From Desulfurococcaceae archaeon (GTDB lineage Archaea; Thermoproteota; Thermoprotei_A; Sulfolobales; NBVN01), in NCBI GenBank assembly GCA_020833255.1, contig JAJHQR010000013.1:1-32668 (forward strand): a stretch of DNA of 32,668 nucleotides, written 5' to 3'. Position numbers and translations under genes: made by a program. Each line of letters starts with the position of its first letter. The first letter of the stretch is position 1. The notes beneath the pieces were generated by a model. It made no database searches, was not told where the DNA came from, and worked only from the letters and a program-made list of their open reading frames with translations. Shown piece by piece: positions 6,846-15,651 of the stretch.

Positions 6846-7382
6846 ATGAGTTATAGGAGGAAGAGGAGATCGCTATTCGATATATTTGATGAGTGGATTA
6901 GAGAGATGGAGGAGGAAATGCGTGAGTTCATTGAAGAAAGCGAGAAGTTATTTAGGATGAGTCCTGAGGAGCTGGATGAGTTGCGTAAGAGAGGTTTGGG
7001 ACCTTACGTCTACGGTTACAGAATATACATAGGTCCTGACGGCAAGGTAAAGATAGATGAGTTCGGTAACGTTAGAAGAGAAGGAATGAAGCCGAGAATC
7101 ACTGAGGAAGCAGAGCCTTTAGCAGACATCATAGATGAAGGAGATAAAGTTAGGGTAATTGTTGAGATGCCCGGCGTTGAGAAAGACAAGATAAAGCTTA
7201 AGGTGTCAGGCAAGGAACTGTTAATTCAAGCTAGCAATGGGAGAAAATACTTTAAGAAACTCGCACTACCTGACGAAGTAGACGTGAAAAGTGCTAAAGC
7301 GAACTATAAGAACGGGATACTAGAGATAGAATTCAAGAAAATGAAGGGAAGTATGGGGGAGTATGAGATAAAGGTAGAGTGA
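6846..7382 (+). CDS. hsp20: Small heat shock protein, Hsp20 family
   Basis: A 178-residue ATP-independent holdase. A charged N-terminal arm (EEEMREFIEESEKLF) is followed by the stretch GYRIYIGPDGKVKIDEFGN, typical of archaeal Hsp20s. The alpha-crystallin domain (about 88-170) contains ADIIDEGDKVRVIVEMPGV, KDKIKLKVSGKELLI and the conserved KNGILEIEF block before strand 9. The C-terminus ends EIKVE, in which IKV can serve as the I-x-I/V motif that links dimers in oligomers. Single gene with its own promoter, convergent with the unknown gene ending at 7416. Confidence 0.93.
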   Translation: MSYRRKRRSLFDIFDEWIREMEEEMREFIEESEKLFRMSPEELDELRKRGLGPYVYGYRIYIGPDGKVKIDEFGNVRREGMKPRITEEAEPLADIIDEGDKVRVIVEMPGVEKDKIKLKVSGKELLIQASNGRKYFKKLALPDEVDVKSAKANYKNGILEIEFKKMKGSMGEYEIKVE

Positions 7383-7415
7383 GTTCCTGTTTGATGCGCT
7401 TTTCAAGTCCTTGAA

Positions 7416-8129
7416 TTATTGTTTTGTTTGCGTTGTTTGCACTGTTGTTAAGTGTTGGTATAATTTTAGGAAACCTAGTACGTTAAAGCTTGAAGACTCT
7501 ATCTTGACGTTATCGTAGTATATCTCTATGCCGCCGTAGACATTCCCTTTCCTCTTGATGACTAGCCTTAAACTATGATTTTTAAGTATTTCCATGATGT
7601 CTTCATACTTGATTAAATCGTGGAGTATTGCGTCGTTAAGTAAAGCTAGTGTTTCAGGATATAGTGATTCGCATCTACGTTCGTCAAGCACTGTTTTTAC
7701 GTAATGCTTAATTAGCGAGGGCCACGCGCCAAAGTAATTCTCGTTCTTTAATGTTTGGAGTTCGTCACACTCAAGGCCTTTAATTAACTCAATAATTAGG
7801 TTCTCAGAAACCGCGTCTAGCGACGTGTTAATCAAGTTTCTTATGAGCATTATTGGAGCGAAGCTAGGCTTAAAATAATTGAGGTACTTAACCCAGTCAA
7901 CGTTGTAACACTCAGTTTTACATACTTCCCTCAATATTCGCGCTAACTTACTATGACCTGAAACGTTGTCCTCGAGTATTAAGCTGATCGCGAAGAAAAA
8001 CTTGGTTGTCTTCCTGGAATTACGTAACTCACTTATTCCTTGCCTCACTAACTCAGTGAGTTCTTTCTCGTCGAGTGAGTGAACGTGGTTGAAGATCTTA
8101 GCTAACGATATCTTTCTTTTGAAGAGCAG
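7416..8129 (-). CDS. Unknown protein; likely non-canonical CTG start
   Basis: A helical protein with no recognised family and a Thr/Gln-rich C-terminus (TTVQTTQTKQ). The first standard start is GTG 8048 (210 aa), but the frame stays open upstream to a TAG beyond 8150 and that stretch has no ATG, GTG or TTG. It encodes a plausible basic N-terminus (LLFKRKISLAKIFNHV). CTG at 8129 follows AGGTGGGGG at an ideal distance, and a TATA element at 8163-8171 puts the transcript start near 8141. GTG 8048 has no ribosome site. I therefore favour CTG 8129 (237 aa). It is divergent from the dehydrogenase-like gene at 8194. Confidence 0.55.
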   Translation of the reverse strand: MLFKRKISLAKIFNHVHSLDEKELTELVRQGISELRNSRKTTKFFFAISLILEDNVSGHSKLARILREVCKTECYNVDWVKYLNYFKPSFAPIMLIRNLINTSLDAVSENLIIELIKGLECDELQTLKNENYFGAWPSLIKHYVKTVLDERRCESLYPETLALLNDAILHDLIKYEDIMEILKNHSLRLVIKRKGNVYGGIEIYYDNVKIESSSFNVLGFLKLYQHLTTVQTTQTKQ

Positions 8130-8162
8130 TCTTCCCCCACCTAAATTCTTCTATTAATCAAT

Positions 8163-8171
8163 TCTTTAAAA
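8163..8171. promoter_or_regulatory. Shared TATA element between divergent genes
   Basis: CTTTAAAAA reads as a TATA box on both strands. Its centre is about 26 nt from GTG 8194 on the plus strand, making that message leaderless, and about 26 nt from 8141 on the minus strand, just above the AGGTGGGGG ribosome site. Few other candidates exist in the 64-bp gap. Confidence 0.45.
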
Positions 8172-8193
8172 ACCTAAAAGTTAAACTCATAAG

Positions 8194-9075
8194 GTGGGTG
8201 CTCTGAAGAGCGTTAAGTGGTATGAGGGTGGGGTAGTTTTAGAAGAGACTGCTGTACCCCCGATACCCCCCAAACACGTCTTAGCTAAGGTCTTAAGCGT
8301 CCTTATCTACTCCCCACATAAAAACAAGAATGTCTTTAGGAATACGGTGCCGGGTAGGACTCTAGGAGGTTTTGGCTTGGTAAGAGTTATAGAACCTGGG
8401 GTAGGGGCTGAGGTAATGCCTGGTGAGGTATTCTTCGTGAAGCCTTACACGACTCACGGTATCTTAGGACTCGACATAGACGGTCTAGCATCTGAATACG
8501 CGGTCATACCTAGAGAAGCCTTGGTAAGCCTTAAGGGGGCAGAACTCGAGAGGATCTCGCCCCTACACGTAGAGTTTGGGTACATTCACGAACTCGTTAA
8601 ATTAATGAAGATCTCTGAGAGGGGACTTATAGTAGGGTGCGGACTCGCAGCATACATACTAGGTCTTGCTGCTAGGGACTACAGAAACGTGGAGATACTG
8701 TGCTCGAACACCGACTACCTCAAGAGTTTGAGAGACTTAGGGCTTTCACTGAAGAGGGGTTTGGAAGACTTGAAAGACAGGGTGGATCTACTAATCCTGA
8801 CGGAGGAAGCCGACATAGATCTTAAGAACGTGTTGAGAGAGAACGCGTGGGTTTACGTAGCCCCAGGAGTCTTCACGCTGAGTCTACACTACCGTGGGAT
8901 TCCTTCTAAGATTATGTTAGCAAGACCTAAAACCTTCAAACCCGAGTATTCGATGAGATACTTAGGAAGGGTGAGCCCGCATATATTGGAATCCCAGGTT
9001 AAGACGGTGAGTGAGTTAAGTCAAGCGGTCGAGGCGTTAAGTTTATTTGAGAGAGTGATAATAGACTTTAAATAA
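8194..9075 (+). CDS. Zinc-less medium-chain dehydrogenase/reductase-like protein
   Basis: The 293 residues follow MDR order: KSVKWYEGG opening strand, a GroES-like domain to about 115 (PGRTLGGFGLVRVIEPG, then PGEVFFV), and a Rossmann domain beginning GLIVGCGLAAYI (about 149-160). Catalytic Cys of the usual CGSD segment is gone (SVLIYSPHK), GHE is GRT, and the structural four-Cys lobe is absent, so no zinc site remains; the third Gly of GxGxxG is Ala. It is shorter than the usual 340-350. I infer a diverged, perhaps non-catalytic MDR. GTG 8194 is leaderless relative to the TATA at 8163; CTG 8203, after AAGGTG, would give a more typical MDR N-terminus. Confidence 0.6.
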   Translation: MGALKSVKWYEGGVVLEETAVPPIPPKHVLAKVLSVLIYSPHKNKNVFRNTVPGRTLGGFGLVRVIEPGVGAEVMPGEVFFVKPYTTHGILGLDIDGLASEYAVIPREALVSLKGAELERISPLHVEFGYIHELVKLMKISERGLIVGCGLAAYILGLAARDYRNVEILCSNTDYLKSLRDLGLSLKRGLEDLKDRVDLLILTEEADIDLKNVLRENAWVYVAPGVFTLSLHYRGIPSKIMLARPKTFKPEYSMRYLGRVSPHILESQVKTVSELSQAVEALSLFERVIIDFK

Positions 9076-9120
9076 TGATCTCTTCCCGAGCTACAGGACC
9101 TTAGTTAAGGACACCAATTA

Positions 9121-10359
9121 TTACATCGTGTAGAAGCTTTCCGGAGTTATCGGCCCCTTAGGCTCCTTAATCTTCTCCTTAGCTAAGCTCCCTAAGATTT
9201 TGATTCCTTCAGCTATTTTATCGGGTGGTGGGAAGCTGAAGTTAAGCCTCATTGAATTCCAGCCGCCGCCGTTAGCGAAGAATGAAGCTCCCGGCACGTA
9301 AGCTACGCCCCTAGCCAACGCTTCAGGAAGCATCTTCCTAGTGTCTACGTCAAGTGATGGGAGGAACACCATGACGAATAACCCGCCGACCGGTCTAGGC
9401 CACCAAGTCTTCTCAGGCATGTAATCAGTTAATGCGTCAAGCATTACGTCTCTCTTGATTTTGTAGACTTGCTTAGCTTTCTCTATAGTCTTATCTACTA
9501 ATCCCCGCCTTATCGACTCAAGCGCTATGTACTGTGTTAGGGTGGGTGTGTGTAGGTCTGCTGTCTGCTTAGCTCTCTCAAGCACGTCGATGACGTAGTG
9601 ATTGCCTAAAACCCAACCGATTCTAAGTCCTGGCGAGAGTATCTTACTTAGGGTGCCTAAGTAGACCACCCTACCCTCATCATCTAGGGTTTTAAGAGGA
9701 GTTACGTCTACACCGCTCTCGTAAACGAAATACGAGTACGGGTCGTCTTCAATGACTACTATATCATACTTTGACGCAAGCTCTAAGAGATACTTCTTCC
9801 TCTCGATACTGAGGGTGACTCCCGCAGGGTTATGAGCTACCGGTATCGTATAAATAAACTTCACGCTCTTTCCCTCACCGTATATCCTCTTAAGTTCCTT
9901 CTCCAGGATGTCAACCCTCATACCGTTCTCGTCTACAGGAACCCCGACTATCTGCGGGTGGGATAGAGTGAAGGCGTTGAGCGCTGCCAAATAAGTAGGT
10001 AACTCAACCACTATCACGTCCTCCCGCTCTATGAACACCCTACTTATTAAGTCTAGAGCTTGCTGAGAACCTGTAGTCACTATTACCGAGTCATCGCCCC
10101 TAACTTTAACGTCTTTCCTCTGAAGAAAACTCATTAACTCTTTCCTAAACTCACTTACTCCGGCTGTAGGTGCGTACTGAAGTGATGCGTCACCTCGCTC
10201 ACCAATCACCTCCTTAGCTATCTCAGCTAACTCTTTCTTAGGGAATGTTTCCGGGTCGGGCATGCCGCCCGCTAAACTTATTATTTTCTTGCCTTCAGTA
10301 AGCTTCAGTAACTCCCTAACGTCTGAAGCTTTAAATAGCTCTGATCTTTTAGCAAGCAA
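9121..10359 (-). CDS. PLP-dependent aminotransferase, class I (LysN/aromatic aminotransferase-like)
   Basis: A 412-residue fold-type I aminotransferase. Visible marks are the substrate-side ISLAGGMPDPETFP, the cofactor pocket TTGSQQALDL, NPAGVTL (Asn contacting PLP O3'), EDDPYSYF (Asp to the pyridine N) and the Schiff-base lysine in LGTLSKILSPGLRIGW. The SLAGG-PDP start is typical of the 2-aminoadipate/kynurenine/aromatic group, so a role in lysine (alpha-aminoadipate) or aromatic amino acid metabolism is likely. Substrate cannot be fixed from sequence. TTG 10359 is the start; TATA-like elements around 10390 and 10412 suggest its own promoter. It is 81 nt after the DUF35 gene and convergent with the MDR-like gene. 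Confidence 0.88.
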   Translation of the reverse strand: MLAKRSELFKASDVRELLKLTEGKKIISLAGGMPDPETFPKKELAEIAKEVIGERGDASLQYAPTAGVSEFRKELMSFLQRKDVKVRGDDSVIVTTGSQQALDLISRVFIEREDVIVVELPTYLAALNAFTLSHPQIVGVPVDENGMRVDILEKELKRIYGEGKSVKFIYTIPVAHNPAGVTLSIERKKYLLELASKYDIVVIEDDPYSYFVYESGVDVTPLKTLDDEGRVVYLGTLSKILSPGLRIGWVLGNHYVIDVLERAKQTADLHTPTLTQYIALESIRRGLVDKTIEKAKQVYKIKRDVMLDALTDYMPEKTWWPRPVGGLFVMVFLPSLDVDTRKMLPEALARGVAYVPGASFFANGGGWNSMRLNFSFPPPDKIAEGIKILGSLAKEKIKEPKGPITPESFYTM

Positions 10360-10440
10360 TTTTAGATAGTCGACCGTGTTAAATCCCTATAAAATACTTA
10401 TTTAATGTTTTTAAACTTTACCTCGTGTTTTGTTCACGCG

Positions 10441-10845
10441 CTATTTCTTTATTACAGGTATAAACTTCAGGCCGTAGTATATTAATCCGTTAGGGTCTTC
10501 GCTAGAGTACTTCCTTAAAACGGCTTCAACGCGGGTACCGATAGAGAGTTCGTTGAGGTCTACATCAGTTATCTCCCCGATTATTACAGGGCCTTCATCA
10601 AGTTTTACGAGACCTACCACCCTAGGTAAGTATTGTTCGCTGCCTTCAGTCCTGTAGTAAGATACCGTGTAATTAATCAACTCACCGAAGCCTCTAGACT
10701 CGATGTGTTCCACGTTTCGTGACCCGCAGTAAGGGCATTTAAGACGTTTAAGCGGCGCAACCCTACCGCAGTCCCCACACTTAGTTACGTATATCTTGTA
10801 GTGATTGTCTTTTAAGCGCCAGAAGATAGATATGGAGTGCTTCAT
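10441..10845 (-). CDS. DUF35 zinc-ribbon/OB-fold protein of the thiolase-HMGCS complex
   Basis: An N-terminal helix (HSISIFWRLKDNHYKIY) leads to a rubredoxin-like zinc ribbon CGDCG...CPYCG, then an OB-fold (about 60-130) with the LPRVVGLVKLDEG and GEITDVD strands. In methanogens the equivalent protein bridges acetoacetyl-CoA thiolase and HMG-CoA synthase and helps form a shared CoA site. A longer frame begins at 10875, but ATG 10845 overlaps the thiolase-like gene's TAA as TAATG and follows GGGTGG, so I take 10845 (134 aa). Position after HMGCS and thiolase genes is the conserved archaeal order and supports the role. Confidence 0.88.
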   Translation of the reverse strand: MKHSISIFWRLKDNHYKIYVTKCGDCGRVAPLKRLKCPYCGSRNVEHIESRGFGELINYTVSYYRTEGSEQYLPRVVGLVKLDEGPVIIGEITDVDLNELSIGTRVEAVLRKYSSEDPNGLIYYGLKFIPVIKK

Positions 10846-11975
10846 TAGACCCACCCCCTCAACAAAATTAGCCATGCGTTATTGTCAGGTCCCGACATCG
10901 CGTGAGCTAACGATATATCGCCGTCGTATTTTATCCAGCTAGTACCGCTCATCAACTCACGTAGTTCGTGAACCTGGTAGAGAGGAGTTGCCCCTACCGG
11001 GTGTCCCCTCGCCTTAAGACCTCCCCCGACGTTCAGATACGGCATCTCATCCACGCACTTCACGGCCTCACCTCTCGCGCAAATCTCTAAAGCCTCAATC
11101 GTTAGTAGCCCGTATATATCGTACGTGTCATACACGTTAACCGCTGTATTCGTCGTTAACTTAACCCCGTTCCTGCTGGAGAGTCTCTTGTAAGCAGCCG
11201 CTGTAGCGCTGAAATACGTCAGGTCATCACGTAAGTAGATAGGTAGGTTTACTGAGGACTCAACATCAACTAACTCGATGGGCGTCGTGCCAGCCTTCTT
11301 AGCAACCGATTCGTTAACCAGTAATAACGCGGCGGCGCCGTCGCTTGTCGGGTGGGAGTCCAGCATAGTCAGAGGTTCCGAAATCCTTAAAGCCTTGCTC
11401 AGAGAATCCGCTGATATAGTGAATTGGAGTTGGGCGTGAGGAGTCTTAACAGCGTTCTCATGCATTTTAATAGACCACTTAATTATGCTCTCTCTTGAAA
11501 CCCCGTACCTCCTCATATAATCGTTCATTATCAACGCCGCGTAATCAGACGGCGCCACGTTCTTAATCCCCTCAACCTCGTATTCAAGTATTTTCGCGTA
11601 GACTCTGTTAATGACCCAAGAAGGGTACTCACTCATTTTCTCAAACCCTACCACAAGCACCCTACTCGCTTTCCCAGACCTTATCAAAGCGTGGGCGTAG
11701 TCTAGAGCAACCGCGCCTGAAACCTCACCACTACTCACCGTCAACGCCTTAACGTTCCTAAACCCCAGGTTTTGAGCGATGTATGTTGACGGGTCGGCTT
11801 GATTAAGTATTGATTCAGAGAACGCCGTGGAGACTACGAGATACTCTATATCTGAGGCGTCAAGCCCTGAGTTAGCGAGCGTCTTACCCACCGCTTCATC
11901 TATTAAGACTAGGTAGTTCTTGTCGTAATGCCTGTCAACCTTAGTAACTCCACTACCTACCACGTAGGTCTTCAT
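10845..11975 (-). CDS. Thiolase-superfamily protein of the HMGCS operon, nucleophilic Cys replaced
   Basis: The 376 residues align with archaeal acetoacetyl-CoA thiolases: VLVVGFEKMSEYP, HENAVKTPHAQ, LTMLDSHPTSDGAAALL and NVGGGLKARGHPVGATP are all in place. The active loop that normally reads V-E-A-A-C-A-S-G reads VSSGEVSG, with Glu84 at the Cys position. The HDxF segment is YDTY, and the C-terminal GG-x-G/Cys region reads SGPDNN. The GHP catalytic His remains. Thiolysis or condensation by the usual ping-pong route therefore looks impossible; a scaffold or decarboxylating role is conceivable (inference). ATG follows GGTGATG 6 nt after the HMGCS stop, and DUF35 follows by TAATG overlap. Confidence 0.82.
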   Translation of the reverse strand: MKTYVVGSGVTKVDRHYDKNYLVLIDEAVGKTLANSGLDASDIEYLVVSTAFSESILNQADPSTYIAQNLGFRNVKALTVSSGEVSGAVALDYAHALIRSGKASRVLVVGFEKMSEYPSWVINRVYAKILEYEVEGIKNVAPSDYAALIMNDYMRRYGVSRESIIKWSIKMHENAVKTPHAQLQFTISADSLSKALRISEPLTMLDSHPTSDGAAALLLVNESVAKKAGTTPIELVDVESSVNLPIYLRDDLTYFSATAAAYKRLSSRNGVKLTTNTAVNVYDTYDIYGLLTIEALEICARGEAVKCVDEMPYLNVGGGLKARGHPVGATPLYQVHELRELMSGTSWIKYDGDISLAHAMSGPDNNAWLILLRGWV

Positions 11976-11981
11976 TCCACA

Positions 11982-13046
11982 TCACCATAAATTCCTGTGT
12001 ATGAGGTTTCTGAACTTAGCGTACTCCGCGTAAGATATGTATTTCTTACGAGCTATGAGCTCCTCCACTGTAGGCGCCTTACCCACCCTCTCTAAGACCT
12101 TATCCGTTACTAAGACGCTGATAGCGTCGGCTCCAGCGCCTGAGCCGAACGGAGCTACCAGGATCCTCTGGCCAGGCTTGGAATTCTCGAGGATCTTAGC
12201 TAAGCCTAAGAGAGCTGACGCGTTATACGTGTTACCGATCCACGGAGTCACTATACCTGGCAAGACCTTCTCTCTCGGAAACCCGAGCATCCTCCCCACC
12301 TGTAGGGGGAACTTACCGTTAGGTTGGTGGAAAACCGCGTAATCAAAATCACTTGGTTTAAGCCCTGACTCATTCATCAGCATCTTGACTGCGGACACTA
12401 TATGATGGAAGTATGCTGGCTCCCCGGTAAAGCCCTCGCCGTGTGCGGGATACCTGGAACCGTCCCTCCTCCAAAAATCTGGGGTGTCGGTAACGTAGGT
12501 AACTAAGCTCTCGAAGACCGCTACCGACTCGTCAGCAGGCCCAACCAAGTAAGCTGCGGCACCAGACGAGGCCGTCAGCTCTAGCACGTCCCCGGGGTTA
12601 GCTTGAGCGGTATCCGAGCCTATGGCCAGCCCGTACCTCACAGCACCGCTCTCAACGAGGGAGACAGATATTCTAATACCCTCACTCCCGGCTCTGCAAG
12701 CAAATTCCAGGTCTGTCGACAGCTTCTTCGCAGATATTCCTAGAGCGTCAGCTATTATTGTTGACGAGGGCTTAACAGCGTAAGGCTTTGACTCCGTGCC
12801 AACGAACACAGCACCGATATCTCCCGGGTTCACGCCAGCCCTCAATAACGCGGACCTAGCCGCGTACCAACCCATAGTAACCGTGTCCTCGTCAGCTCCT
12901 GCAACAGCTTTCTCCTCAATCCATATAGAGTCGGTGACTCGGTCGTCGAACCCCCACTGCCTCGCTATCTCCTTAGCTTTAATCCTGTAGACAGGTATGT
13001 ACGCACCCCAACCAACAATACCTACCCTAAACCTCGAGGATGTCAA
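11982..13046 (-). CDS. mvaS: Hydroxymethylglutaryl-CoA synthase (archaeal type)
   Basis: Condenses acetyl-CoA with acetoacetyl-CoA to HMG-CoA, the step before HMG-CoA reductase on the route to archaeal isoprenoid lipids. The 354 residues keep the catalytic set: Glu85 (GTESKPYA), nucleophile Cys117 (DLEFACRAGSEG) and His240 (FHQPNGKFP), plus the IGNTYNAS and GSGAGADA segments. It is the length of the short archaeal enzymes. TTG 13046 is the start. TATA-like AATAAAAGC on the minus strand (13077-13085) precedes it, so it heads a three-gene operon with the thiolase-like and DUF35 genes. Confidence 0.95.
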   Translation of the reverse strand: MTSSRFRVGIVGWGAYIPVYRIKAKEIARQWGFDDRVTDSIWIEEKAVAGADEDTVTMGWYAARSALLRAGVNPGDIGAVFVGTESKPYAVKPSSTIIADALGISAKKLSTDLEFACRAGSEGIRISVSLVESGAVRYGLAIGSDTAQANPGDVLELTASSGAAAYLVGPADESVAVFESLVTYVTDTPDFWRRDGSRYPAHGEGFTGEPAYFHHIVSAVKMLMNESGLKPSDFDYAVFHQPNGKFPLQVGRMLGFPREKVLPGIVTPWIGNTYNASALLGLAKILENSKPGQRILVAPFGSGAGADAISVLVTDKVLERVGKAPTVEELIARKKYISYAEYAKFRNLIHRNLW

Positions 13047-13064
13047 GGGATTGACCCTTTAATG

Positions 13065-13071
13065 AAAAAAA
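13065..13071 (-). terminator. Oligo-T terminator after the ABC transporter operon
   Basis: Seven consecutive Ts on the minus strand, 25 nt past the oppF-like stop, fit an archaeal U-rich terminator. The same stretch lies just above the HMG-CoA synthase start, separating the two units. Confidence 0.4.
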
Positions 13072-13096
13072 GGAAAGCTTTTATTGTTGAGTTGTG

Positions 13097-14167
13097 TTAG
13101 GAGGGGGCTGACTCCTTCGTATGTAGCCAACAAGCGACTTGATGCCCGGGTTCTACCTCTATCATCGGGGGTTCCTTAACCTTACATATGTCCATGGCGT
13201 AGGGGCATCGCGGGTGTAGTCTACACCCGCTAGGTATTGCGGCCGCGCTAGGTATCTCACCCTTTATAGGGACCTCCCTAATCTTGGTGCGGTTTGAGGG
13301 GTCTGGCTCAGGAACTGCCGAGACTAACGCGATCGTGTATGGGTGTTTGGGGTTGTTGATGACCTTGTCCGAGGGCCCTAACTCCACGATCTTGCCTAAG
13401 TACATTACCGCGATCCTCCCGCATATGTAGTTAGCTACTGCTAGATCGTGTGTTATGAATATGTAGGAGAGATTCCTCAAAGCTTTTAAGTCTAGCATTA
13501 GCTGAAGTATCTCAGCTCTTATGGAGACGTCAAGCATGCTGACAGGCTCGTCAGCAACGACCAGGGAGGGATTCAGTATCATCGCTCTCGCGATAGCCAC
13601 CCTCTGTCTCTGACCGCCTGAAATCATGTGCGGGTATCTCTCCACGAATTCTTCAGGCGGGTTGAGCTTAACCTCGCTTAAAGCTCTGTAGATTATTTCC
13701 TGTCTCTCTTCTTTAGTACTCCCTATCGAGTGGATTATTAGCGGCTCCTCCAATATGCTCCCTATAGTCATTCTAGGATTTAAGGAGCCGTAAGGGTCTT
13801 GAAAGATGATCTGTATATCAAGTCTTAAAGCTTTATCAACGCTTCCTGGAAGCTTACCTAAGAGATTTACGTAGTCCCCGTTAACAAGTAATCCCTCAGG
13901 TATCATCTCCTTAACATTCTTTGATACTCTATACATGGCTTTACCGCCAGTCGCTTCTATTAGTCTAGCTATCAACCTGCCCGCAGTAGTCTTGCCGCAA
14001 CCGGACTCGCCGACGAGACAGAATATCTCCCCATCAATGACCTCAAAACTTATCCCGTCAACAGCTCTGACATACCTAGGCGGCTTACCGCTCAGTACCT
14101 CTGTTAAGCCTCTCCTAATAGGGAAGTACTTCCTCAAATCATTAACTTCGAGCTTAACGTTACTCAC
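13097..14167 (-). CDS. Peptide-type ABC importer ATPase (OppF/DppF-like)
   Basis: Powers uptake by a Dpp/Opp-type importer at the cytoplasmic membrane face. Walker A is GESGCGKTT, the signature ISGGQRQRV, Walker [13 protein letters not shown] and the H-loop ITHDLA. The C-terminal oligopeptide extension keeps the Cys pattern (CRLHPRCP...C...GHQVACW) that in some family members holds an iron-sulfur centre. A GTG at 14176 overlaps the DppC stop as GTGA, but the sequence from 14171 to 14180 is a perfect GGAGGTGATT ribosome site, better placed for GTG 14167; I chose the latter. Last gene of the DppB-DppC-OppF operon. Substrate unknown (peptides or oligosaccharides). Confidence 0.93.
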   Translation of the reverse strand: MSNVKLEVNDLRKYFPIRRGLTEVLSGKPPRYVRAVDGISFEVIDGEIFCLVGESGCGKTTAGRLIARLIEATGGKAMYRVSKNVKEMIPEGLLVNGDYVNLLGKLPGSVDKALRLDIQIIFQDPYGSLNPRMTIGSILEEPLIIHSIGSTKEERQEIIYRALSEVKLNPPEEFVERYPHMISGGQRQRVAIARAMILNPSLVVADEPVSMLDVSIRAEILQLMLDLKALRNLSYIFITHDLAVANYICGRIAVMYLGKIVELGPSDKVINNPKHPYTIALVSAVPEPDPSNRTKIREVPIKGEIPSAAAIPSGCRLHPRCPYAMDICKVKEPPMIEVEPGHQVACWLHTKESAPS

Positions 14168-14172
14168 CGGAA

Positions 14173-15651
14173 TCACCTCCTCAGCTTAGGTTCAACAACC
14201 TTCTCTAGAGCTAGACCTAATAACACGAAGGTGAGTGAGACTATAGCTATCAAGAATCCTGGCGGCAATATCCACCACCACTGAGAGATAGTCCCGTTCT
14301 GTCTGGCCTCAGACAATATATTACCCCACGTCGGGTAGCCGTGTCTTATACCTAGAACGGAGAGTCCTGCCTCAGTGAGTATTGCGTTAGGGGTTGAGTA
14401 AACCAGTGACGCCGCTATGTAGGGGACTATTTGCGGCAGTATGTGCTTAGATATTATCCTCAAGTTGCTAGCGCCCACGGCCTTAGCGGCCTCAACGTAT
14501 AGCTCGCTCTTAATGCTTAAGGTCATGGACCTTATTATTATCGCAAGACCACCCCAACTAAAGGCTATGAGTACGGCGAATATAGCGGTCAGCATCACTA
14601 TAGGTTTATCCTCCCCGGTATATGTCTTAGCTATTGATTGAGCTATGAGTATCAGGATAGGCAGTAAGGGTATGGAACCCATCACGTCAACAGTCCTCTG
14701 TATCAACTCATCTATGAAGCCGCCGTAATACCCGCTGACAAGCCCGGCAACAACGCCTATCGCTGTGGAAGCCAGAGCTACTAAGAGTCCTATAGCGAGA
14801 GCTATCGGGAATCCGTAGAAAAGCCCTTCAGCTAAATCCCTACCCTTATAGTCTGTGCCCATCAACCCGTAACACGTTCCTTTAATCAGCAAGGAAAACT
14901 CTTTTGATTTCTCCACAGCCCTTAAGATTTCTTGAGGCTGTACGTTAAAGACTCTAAAACTAAAATCGATTACGAACATATATCTCCCGGGCAACGGGGT
15001 GGTTTCTACCTTCTTTAGGGTTTCCGAGTAGCTTAAGTTTCCGAAAATGTACTTCATCGGGAATATACTGATTTCCTCCACACTCAAAAACTTCACTAAA
15101 TCTCTGTAAGCGCTCATGACCGCCGTGACTATGCCTTCCGGTTTGTCTAGGTTTAAGTCTATGAGGGAGGTGTTAGTTAGGTCAACGTAGGTGTCTATGA
15201 TAGCTGGGAGTCTGGCCCCGTCAGGCTTGATGATGTCCACGCGTATCCTAGCGTTCCTCACTCCTTGAGGAACCACGATATTAGCCCTGATTCTTAGTCC
15301 TTGAGGGTAGTCTCTAGCACTTAAGTCGTAGGTAATGTTATACGTGAACACTACCCTACCCGAGACCTCGCTCACGCCGGGTTTCACAGTTCTCAAGTCA
15401 TAGAAGGTTTGGGGGACGCATACATAGCCTAGGTAGGAAGCCCACTCAGGTGGGGCGTTGTAAGGATTATCCACCCACTTAGAACCAACGTCCCAGTATT
15501 TAGCGTAATCAGGCGGCATGAGGATTGCTGCGTAAACGGAGACAACTATTAAGGCAATTAATAGCACGAAAGCTACCTTACCGCTTACCTGAGACAAGAT
15601 CTCCTTCCTTATCCAAGACCAAGACTCATACATCTTAGATAGCAAACTCAT
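14173..15651 (-). CDS. ABC importer permease (DppC-like) with large extracytoplasmic insert
   Basis: One of the two membrane subunits. It is 492 residues against about 300 for bacterial DppC. After TM1 (about 26-45) there is an extra region of about 230 residues, largely beta-rich (REIRANIVV-like strands), outside the membrane, before the core that starts [15 protein letters not shown]. The coupling EAA motif is [12 protein letters not shown], followed by ISKHILPQI. The insert may dock the equally enlarged binding protein (inference). ATG 15651 overlaps the DppB stop (ATGA) after GGTGAG, and its own stop lies inside the next gene's ribosome site, so translation is coupled. Confidence 0.92.
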   Translation of the reverse strand: MSLLSKMYESWSWIRKEILSQVSGKVAFVLLIALIVVSVYAAILMPPDYAKYWDVGSKWVDNPYNAPPEWASYLGYVCVPQTFYDLRTVKPGVSEVSGRVVFTYNITYDLSARDYPQGLRIRANIVVPQGVRNARIRVDIIKPDGARLPAIIDTYVDLTNTSLIDLNLDKPEGIVTAVMSAYRDLVKFLSVEEISIFPMKYIFGNLSYSETLKKVETTPLPGRYMFVIDFSFRVFNVQPQEILRAVEKSKEFSLLIKGTCYGLMGTDYKGRDLAEGLFYGFPIALAIGLLVALASTAIGVVAGLVSGYYGGFIDELIQRTVDVMGSIPLLPILILIAQSIAKTYTGEDKPIVMLTAIFAVLIAFSWGGLAIIIRSMTLSIKSELYVEAAKAVGASNLRIISKHILPQIVPYIAASLVYSTPNAILTEAGLSVLGIRHGYPTWGNILSEARQNGTISQWWWILPPGFLIAIVSLTFVLLGLALEKVVEPKLRR

